This document shows, piece by piece, positions 6,965-11,356 of a stretch of DNA of 11,356 nucleotides (positions are counted from its first letter, which is position 1; the number at the start of each line of letters is the position of its first letter). The notes beneath the pieces are model-generated. The model was not told the DNA's origin. It ran no database searches and worked only from the letters and a program-made list of their open reading frames with translations. The stretch is from a candidate division NPL-UPA2 bacterium. GTDB lineage: Bacteria > Bacillota > UBA994. The position numbers and the translations under genes are program-made. The stretch is from positions 1-11,356 of the forward strand of contig QLUB01000061.1 in the NCBI GenBank assembly GCA_018725205.1. Reading direction: 5' to 3'.

Positions 6965-8023
6965 TTAGAGCGCTCTGAGCAAGGGCTCGGCTTCGCTTGG
7001 CGGCAGGATTCTAATGACATCTAGGTTTGAGGTGGCTAGCTCAATGGTCTGTCCTGAGTCTAGGTGTCGCACCATAGGATGCAGGGGGAATCCGTAGGCC
7101 GTGCCGAGGACAATCGCGATGCTCTGGTCACTGAGTTCCACGACTTCGCCGCAGGGATAAGCCGCCACATTTTTGAGGAAAGCCGTAACGAGGTGAAGCT
7201 CAAACAACACATTGCCGCCTGCAGCCAAGTACTCGTATGCCTCACGGGGAGGGTGGCCGGGGCGGTACGGTCGGTTCGCGGTAAGCGCGTCGAAGATATC
7301 GGCCATGCCAGTCAGCTGGCTTAGTTCATCTAGCTCAGGCCCGCTGATGCCGCGCGGATAACCTGAGCCGTCGTACCGTTCATGGTGTCGGTAGGCGACA
7401 TCGCGGGCTACGGGTAAATCTCTGAGCACTTTTAGGCCATGTACAGGGTGTTGGCGTACTATTTCCGTCTCTGCCGGTGAGAGGTGCCCAGGCTTGTTTA
7501 AGATAGCTTTGGGCACTAGTATTTTCCCTGCATCATGAAACAGTGCACCTAGCCCTAGATCGTGCAGGCGCTCACGCGTATATCCCAGTGAGATGCCCGC
7601 GAGTAACGCCATCACACAAGTGTTTACGGAGTGCGCAAACAGGTAGTCGTCGTCAAGTCGTATGTCGGTCAGGTTTACCACCATGTTGCGGTGGCGGAAA
7701 AGCTCGGCGACCATGTCTTTAACGGTAGCGGAAGCGGCACTAGGCCTAATCGCAATTCCCGTGATTTCAGCTTCCTCTAATATGTTTCTAATTTTGATCA
7801 TGGCGCTCACCCGTGTGGCATTAGACAACACGTCGATTACGAACGGCAACTGAAGTCTATTGTCTTTTATATACACGCACGGGGCTCCGAGGAGCGTGAG
7901 ACGCTCAATGTAGCGTTTTGTGATCACAGTGCCCTCGCGGAGCAGCGCCTGTCCGCGGCTGTTATAGATGCTGCGGCCAACTACCATGCCCGGAGTCAGA
8001 AATTCCGTGCTAATTCTGCGCAT
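6965..8023 (-). CDS. HD-GYP domain protein, probable cyclic-di-GMP phosphodiesterase (motifs intact)
   Basis: This 352-residue cytoplasmic protein belongs to the HD-GYP family, whose active members hydrolyse cyclic-di-GMP. An N-terminal domain of about 110 residues (beginning MRRISTEFLTPGMVVGR) is common in clostridial HD-GYP proteins. The HD-GYP domain follows with His131, HDAGK at 163-167, His192, HHERYDGSGYP (His213, His214, GYP at 221-223) and Asp242, so all expected metal-binding positions appear present. A short C-terminal beta-rich segment ends the protein. No membrane segment or receiver domain is seen. It overlaps the end of the paralogue upstream by 14 bases and has no clear ribosome site, so coupled translation is likely. 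That arrangement and their similarity suggest a tandem duplication and possibly a mixed complex. Activity is inferred from motifs. Confidence 0.92.
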   Translation of the reverse strand: MRRISTEFLTPGMVVGRSIYNSRGQALLREGTVITKRYIERLTLLGAPCVYIKDNRLQLPFVIDVLSNATRVSAMIKIRNILEEAEITGIAIRPSAASATVKDMVAELFRHRNMVVNLTDIRLDDDYLFAHSVNTCVMALLAGISLGYTRERLHDLGLGALFHDAGKILVPKAILNKPGHLSPAETEIVRQHPVHGLKVLRDLPVARDVAYRHHERYDGSGYPRGISGPELDELSQLTGMADIFDALTANRPYRPGHPPREAYEYLAAGGNVLFELHLVTAFLKNVAAYPCGEVVELSDQSIAIVLGTAYGFPLHPMVRHLDSGQTIELATSNLDVIRILPPSEAEPLLRAL

Positions 8024-9119
8024 ACTTTGGGCGTCGGTAGAGGGAAAACTCGGCTTCCGACAGTATGCGGCTTACGACTAATGTCGGGTGCTCTGCGGTG
8101 CTCACCTCATACGGCGCCGGATAGGGTTGCCCTTGTTGGTCATAGAGCATTCTGACGCGTGGGTACTTGTAGAGGCCCTTTGGGGTATCTACCACAATGC
8201 CGACGCGGTTATCGGAAAACTTTACTACGACCCCTGTGGGGTATGCAGCTACGTTTTCAAGGAACTTAGCTATAAGTTCTAGCGGGAATGCGCGGTTGCC
8301 GGAGCCGGCAATCAGCTCTAACGCTTCATGCGGCGGATAGGCGGGGCGGTGTGCTCTGACGGCTGTTACCGCATCGTAAACGTCGCAAATCGATACGAGT
8401 TGCGCATGCAGCTGAATCTGGTTGCCTTTTTTGCCTTGTGGATAGCCGGAACCGTCATAGCGTTCGTGGTGCTCGTGAGCGACATCTCTAGCTTGCGGCA
8501 GGGCTGTGAGGATCTCATACCCTGCCGTGGTATGTTGCTTGACTGCTTCAAACTCAGGCACTGTGAGCAAAGAGGGCTTCCGCAGGATCGTCTGCGGGAT
8601 TACGCTCATGCCGACGTCGAGCATAATGGCTCCAATTCCGAGGTGACTAAGCTGCTCTTTGTTTAAGCCGTAGGCTATGCCCGTAATTATCGCCAATACA
8701 CAAACATTAACGGAGTGACCGAAGAGATAGTCATCCTCGAGGCGAATGTCGGTGAGGTTGACCATTATCTCGCGCTGTCTAAACAGCTCCTCGACGATGG
8801 TGTCCACCGTGCGCGCCACCTCTTTGGTGCGCATCAACACATGAGCTAAGGGGTTTGGCGTCTCCATGGCCGCTACGAGGTTCCGCACTCTGTGGACGGC
8901 ACCGGCGCGTGTTTCGTCGGCGATGACATCGTCAACGCGATATCCGTCCAAGAGGCCATCCTCTATGTAGAGAAACGGCACTCCAAGGCCCTTAAGTTGG
9001 GAGATATAGCGGTGCGTTAGCATCACATTGCGCTGCAACAAAGCTTGTCCGGCACTGCCATACACCGGACGAGCCACGCACATTCCAGGTTTGAGGAAAG
9101 TGGTTGGTACTCTGCGCAT
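8010..9119 (-). CDS. HD-GYP domain paralogue with degenerate HD motif (probable pseudo-enzyme)
   Basis: This 369-residue paralogue of the gene downstream has the same layout: an N-terminal domain (MRRVPTTFLKPGMCVAR), an HD-GYP domain and a beta-rich C terminus. His135, His196, HHERYDGSGYP (217-227) and the CDVYDAV aspartate are kept. The HDAGK motif has become LDVGM (167-171), so the metal-binding His and the following Lys are lost. HD-GYP enzymes need this His, so I infer weak or no phosphodiesterase activity and perhaps a binding or regulatory role. ATG 9119 is chosen because it follows AAGGGG with a normal gap and aligns with the start of the paralogue. The frame stays open upstream to an ATG at 9224, but that extension overlaps a perfect hairpin and looks non-coding. 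A TATCAT (9186-9181) could be a -10 but has no good -35. Confidence 0.9.
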   Translation of the reverse strand: MRRVPTTFLKPGMCVARPVYGSAGQALLQRNVMLTHRYISQLKGLGVPFLYIEDGLLDGYRVDDVIADETRAGAVHRVRNLVAAMETPNPLAHVLMRTKEVARTVDTIVEELFRQREIMVNLTDIRLEDDYLFGHSVNVCVLAIITGIAYGLNKEQLSHLGIGAIMLDVGMSVIPQTILRKPSLLTVPEFEAVKQHTTAGYEILTALPQARDVAHEHHERYDGSGYPQGKKGNQIQLHAQLVSICDVYDAVTAVRAHRPAYPPHEALELIAGSGNRAFPLELIAKFLENVAAYPTGVVVKFSDNRVGIVVDTPKGLYKYPRVRMLYDQQGQPYPAPYEVSTAEHPTLVVSRILSEAEFSLYRRPKYAQN

Positions 9120-9214
9120 ATTTAACCCCTTACTCGTGCTAGTTCTATCTGTTTCGACATGCAAGCGCGAAAGTCCTCTAATGATAAAGCCGACGTAGTT
9201 CGCACAAGAGCAGG

Positions 9215-9234
9215 GGGGAGGCACTCGCCTCCCC
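9215..9234. terminator. Perfect 8-bp hairpin between the 74-residue ORF and the HD-GYP pair
   Basis: GGGGAGGC (9215-9222), an ACTC loop and GCCTCCCC (9227-9234) form a perfect stem. On the minus strand it comes 13 bases after the stop of the 74-residue ORF and about 95 bases before the HD-GYP start. It lacks a real T tract on either strand, so it may be a weak terminator, an mRNA-stabilising stem or an attenuating structure in the HD-GYP leader. Confidence 0.5.
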
Positions 9235-9247
9235 GTGTGGCTGTTAG

Positions 9248-9472
9248 CTAGAGCAGGGTATTGTTGTTCTGCAGCAGGCAGTGTAGGCTTTCCATTCTGC
9301 GCAGGGCTCGTACCGAGGCGCGTGCGTTACAGGCTAGCGCGTGCATGAGGGCGGCGGCATCCATGTTAGGAGAGAGCGTTGCTAAAGCATGAAAGCCGCG
9401 CACTGTCCTCCGCTGGTGCAGAATGCCTCTGCGCACTAAGCGGCAGAAGCGGGCGTGACGAGTGTGCATCAT
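9248..9472 (-). CDS. Possible small basic protein, 74 residues, unknown function
   Basis: I do not recognise this product. It opens with two consecutive ATG codons, preceded by an AAAGGGGGG purine run about 7 bases upstream, and ends 13 bases before a perfect hairpin. These outer signals are the main reason to list it. The protein is rich in Arg, His, Leu and Ala with four Cys, has no signal peptide, and its second half looks like amphipathic helix. It fills the gap between the HD-GYP genes and the divergent amidase gene. No convincing promoter was found upstream. It could be a chance open frame, since no family resemblance is visible. Confidence 0.4.
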   Translation of the reverse strand: MMHTRHARFCRLVRRGILHQRRTVRGFHALATLSPNMDAAALMHALACNARASVRALRRMESLHCLLQNNNTLL

Positions 9473-9583
9473 CTCATATCCCCCCTTTCATTTCAACATA
9501 CGACACTGCGGGCGAGAAGGATACAAATAGGACGAGCTGCGAAATTAGTAAATGTTTCAATTCGTTTATATCAGCAGGAAAAG

Positions 9584-9633
9584 CCTCCTGACAGAGAGAA
9601 TAGATTTCTTGTGGATCTATCAAGAACAGGAGG
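9584..9633 (+). promoter_or_regulatory. Leader structure that could mask the amidase ribosome site
   Basis: The amidase ribosome site AGGAGGTG (9628-9635) lies within CAGGAGG (9627-9633), which is perfectly complementary to CCTCCTG at 9584-9590. Between them TTCTTG (9606-9611) and CAAGAA (9621-9626) form a nested stem ending exactly where the outer stem's right arm begins. Folded, the mRNA would hide the ribosome site. No clear promoter for the gene could be fixed in 9490-9580. The pairing is seen in the sequence; a control role is inference. Confidence 0.35.
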
Positions 9634-9639
9634 TGGCTC

Positions 9640-11109
9640 ATGCAAAAACGCATAGCAATTTGGCTAGCTTTCATGATGTTGACGGTCTTTGTGTCTTCGG
9701 CGTGGGCAGCCACTCCCAGCGTAGTCAATGTCAATCAACTCAACCTGCGCAGTGGTCCGGGCCAATCTTTTAGGGTGCTCGGCACCTTGGCACGAAACAC
9801 TGAACTCGTTGTAGTCGGTTTGTCAGGTGATTGGAGGCAGGTAGTTACCTCAACCGGCAATGCCGGATGGGTGTTTGGTCAGCATCTGGTCGAGGACTCT
9901 AGGCTGGCAACAACGGCGCGGGCTGTTGCTGTCGATGTAGCGCGGCTCAACGTTCGGCAGGGACCGGGCACGGGCTACCCCGTAGTTGCCGTGGCCGAGC
10001 GGGGGCAGTCGCTACGGGTTATGGGCAACGTAGGCGAGTGGCTTAAAGTGCAGACCGCGCTCTTGCAGGGCTATGTGCGCAGTGACTTTGTAACGGAGGA
10101 GAACACTGCGCCTGCAAAACCCCACGCAACAGGAGTGCCGCTGGCGCGTGTGACCGCAAGCATCTTAAATGTTCGTGCAGGGACTGGCACCCAGTTCCCA
10201 GTAATAACCCAGTTGGCGCAAGGCACTTTGGTAGCAATACTGACTCCGGGCGCATGGTCACAAGTAATGTTGGAGAATGGCACGATAGGATTTGTGTCGG
10301 AGGACTACATCGCCAGAGTGGCGGGCGCGGCTACGGCCCGTGTGGATGCTAATGCCGTGAACCAGCGTCGTGGCCCGGGCACAAGTTTCCCGGTGATGAC
10401 CACACATCCTGCCGGACAAGTTGTCTCTTTTGGCGGCCGCGAGGGCGACTGGGTACGCGTGTCGTCTGCGGCTGGCGAGGGGTTTATTCTGGGTAGCTTC
10501 CTCTCCTTTGGCTTTCTGAGCCCGGAAGTTCCGACCCGTGCAGAACCTGTTAAGCGAGACTTAGTAGGGTTTAAGGTGGCCATCGACGCTGGGCATGGGG
10601 GTAGTGACCCCGGCGCAATTGGCGTCAATGGTTTGCGGGAGAGCGACGTAAACTTACGAATGGCACTTAAGCTTCGTACGCTGCTCCAGGATGCCGGAGC
10701 CGAAGTCTTCATGACAAGGACCTCTGACGTGCGTCTAACGCTTGACGAACGCATTGCAGTAGCCCACGACAATCGAGCAGATGTGTTTGTCAGCATTCAT
10801 AACAATGCTCATCCGTTGACAGAGGTTTCGGGTACTAAAACGTTTTTCGGTATCACTCCCAGCAGTTTCAGACTGGGACAAGCTGTCCATCGGCATCTTG
10901 CGACTTTAGGCATAGAGGACAGAGGCATGCACTCCGCTAATTTCAGGGTGCTGCAGGCGACCACAGTGCCTGCGATTCTCACTGAGACAGCGTTCCTATC
11001 TAACCATAGAGACGCCGCCCTTTTAGCGGACGAGAGCTTCATTAACCGCGCGGTAGAGGCGCATTTTGAGGGTATTCGTGAATTTTTGCGCGGGAGAAGC
11101 GGCCTGTAA
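9640..11109 (+). CDS. Secreted N-acetylmuramoyl-L-alanine amidase with four SH3b repeats
   Basis: This 489-residue cell-wall hydrolase is predicted to cut the bond between N-acetylmuramic acid and the stem peptide outside the membrane. A signal peptide (basic MQKR, hydrophobic core, likely cleavage after AWA at residue 23) is followed by four bacterial SH3 repeats at about 28-90, 94-155, 167-225 and 229-290. Three carry the LNxRxGxG signature and the fourth has a variant (VNQRRGPG). These domains usually bind the wall. The amidase_3 domain covers about 312-485 with zinc ligands His319 (DAGHGG), Glu334 and His387 (SIHNNA) and catalytic Glu449 (TETAFLSN), so the active site is complete. ATG 9640 follows AGGAGGTG at a good distance. 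A strong terminator starts soon after the stop. It might serve in growth, division, sporulation or germination; the window does not decide which. Confidence 0.95.
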   Translation: MQKRIAIWLAFMMLTVFVSSAWAATPSVVNVNQLNLRSGPGQSFRVLGTLARNTELVVVGLSGDWRQVVTSTGNAGWVFGQHLVEDSRLATTARAVAVDVARLNVRQGPGTGYPVVAVAERGQSLRVMGNVGEWLKVQTALLQGYVRSDFVTEENTAPAKPHATGVPLARVTASILNVRAGTGTQFPVITQLAQGTLVAILTPGAWSQVMLENGTIGFVSEDYIARVAGAATARVDANAVNQRRGPGTSFPVMTTHPAGQVVSFGGREGDWVRVSSAAGEGFILGSFLSFGFLSPEVPTRAEPVKRDLVGFKVAIDAGHGGSDPGAIGVNGLRESDVNLRMALKLRTLLQDAGAEVFMTRTSDVRLTLDERIAVAHDNRADVFVSIHNNAHPLTEVSGTKTFFGITPSSFRLGQAVHRHLATLGIEDRGMHSANFRVLQATTVPAILTETAFLSNHRDAALLADESFINRAVEAHFEGIREFLRGRSGL

Positions 11110-11142
11110 AGCGGCAAGCGGCAAGCGTGAGCCACCCACAGC

Positions 11143-11188
11143 ACAAAAGAGGAGAAGGCCGACTTGTTAGTCAGCCTTCTTTCCTTTT
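11143..11188. terminator. Bidirectional Rho-independent terminator
   Basis: AGAAGGC (11153-11159) pairs with GCCTTCT (11174-11180). After one C/A mismatch, GACT pairs with AGTC around a TGTT loop. On the plus strand it is followed by TTCCTTTT. On the minus strand the mirror side reads CCTCTTTT, so it serves both the amidase gene and the convergent 32-residue gene. Confidence 0.88.
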
Positions 11189-11265
11189 GCGGCAGTAAGA
11201 GATACTTGCACCTTCTTCTCAAAGGGTTTGCCGATCTTAAATATCTTGCGACATTTTGTGCCCAT
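11167..11265 (-). CDS. Basic micro-protein, 32 residues, unknown function
   Basis: I do not recognise this gene. ATG 11265 follows GGGGGTGA at a short but workable distance and a near-consensus promoter just upstream. Translation gives a Lys-rich, soluble-looking peptide starting MGTKCRKIFKIGKPFEKK, with one Cys, a VQVSLTAA stretch and a KGKKAD end. The TAA stop lies in the loop of the bidirectional terminator, so the last codons also form the terminator stem. Promoter, ribosome site, short frame and terminator together make a compact unit of about 130 bases. The transcript could equally be a small RNA with a chance reading frame. Lysine-rich content and lack of a signal peptide suggest a nucleic-acid- or protein-binding role, but that is only a guess. 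Confidence 0.6.
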   Translation of the reverse strand: MGTKCRKIFKIGKPFEKKVQVSLTAAKGKKAD

Positions 11266-11283
11266 GACGTCACCCCCAAGAAG

Positions 11284-11312
11284 ATTATAGCATGGACTAG
11301 GCGTATCGTCAC
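11284..11312 (-). promoter_or_regulatory. Near-consensus promoter of the 32-residue gene
   Basis: On the minus strand GTGACG (11312-11307), a 17-base spacer and a perfect TATAAT (11289-11284) preceded by TGC form an extended -10 sigma-A-type promoter. It is one of the two perfect TATAAT boxes noted here, with the better -35. It points leftwards into the 32-residue gene, and the start would fall about 10 bases before its ribosome site. Confidence 0.75.
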
Positions 11313-11356
11313 CGTTGCCCTGCTGTTACTCCTTGTGCCTTTCCTGCGAGAGAATA

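Noticed and set aside
6967..6976. Palindrome AGAGCGCTCT at the gmk/HD-GYP junction, considered as a terminator
   Set aside because: A 10-base palindrome with no loop and no T tract cannot act as a normal terminator and is partly coding.
9120..9224. N-terminal extension of the upstream HD-GYP protein to ATG 9224
   Set aside because: The extension overlaps the perfect hairpin, lacks a ribosome site and is absent from the paralogue, whose start matches ATG 9119.
11111..11126. Short direct repeat GCGGCAA twice followed by GCG
   Set aside because: Only two 7-base units; too short to call a repeat element.
10809..11312. A 167-codon minus-strand open frame
   Set aside because: Most of it is antisense to the amidase catalytic domain, and it crosses the strong bidirectional terminator. 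The 32-residue frame in another phase fits the signals better.
11284..11356. Plus-strand frame at the right edge reading RRIVTVALLLLLVPFLREN, like a signal or membrane segment
   Set aside because: No ATG, GTG or TTG start with a ribosome site is found in that frame, and it overlaps the minus-strand promoter. It could be the start of a gene with a start codon I cannot justify, so it is not annotated.

Overview
The window looks like a chromosomal piece of an anaerobic, Gram-positive-type bacterium (Bacillota/Clostridia-like) with moderately high GC. The evidence is strong purine-rich AGGAGG-type ribosome sites, TTG/GTG starts, sigma-A-like promoters, a soluble flavin/iron-sulfur formate dehydrogenase of the kind found in acetogens and syntrophs, two clostridial-style HD-GYP proteins and a secreted SH3b/amidase_3 cell-wall hydrolase. 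No tRNA, rRNA, CRISPR array, transposase or phage gene was seen. The species cannot be named from the sequence alone.

Region 1 (1-4742, minus strand) is a tight three-gene operon read right to left. It holds a NuoE/HydC-like [2Fe-2S] subunit, a NuoF/HydB-like FMN/NAD subunit with extra ferredoxin clusters, and a very large fusion protein that runs off the left edge. The visible 801 residues of the fusion contain a NuoG-type [2Fe-2S] domain, a complete GltD/NfnB-like FAD-NAD(P) module, two [4Fe-4S] ferredoxin motifs and the start of a molybdopterin formate-dehydrogenase-type domain. Together they suggest a cytoplasmic NAD(P)-linked, possibly electron-bifurcating formate dehydrogenase or CO2 reductase. 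Its active-site Sec/Cys should lie about 25 residues beyond the edge.

Region 2 (4766-6963) holds tyrS on the minus strand, ending only 23 bases before the formate dehydrogenase operon with no terminator between, so the operon may be read from the tyrS promoter. Divergent from tyrS are a 58-residue hydrophobic small protein with its own terminator and a separate guanylate-kinase-like gene with an extended -10 promoter.

Region 3 (6965-9472, minus strand) carries two tandem, overlapping HD-GYP paralogues. The downstream one keeps the HD-GYP motifs. The upstream one has lost the His of the HD pair (HDAGK is replaced by LDVGM) and is probably a catalytically impaired partner. A possible 74-residue basic protein and a perfect hairpin lie upstream of them.

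Region 4 (9474-11356) holds a secreted N-acetylmuramoyl-L-alanine amidase with four SH3b repeats on the plus strand. A strong bidirectional terminator separates it from a convergent 32-residue basic mini-gene on the minus strand, which has a near-consensus promoter, a ribosome site and a stop codon inside the terminator loop. The last 67 bases hold no gene that can be supported.
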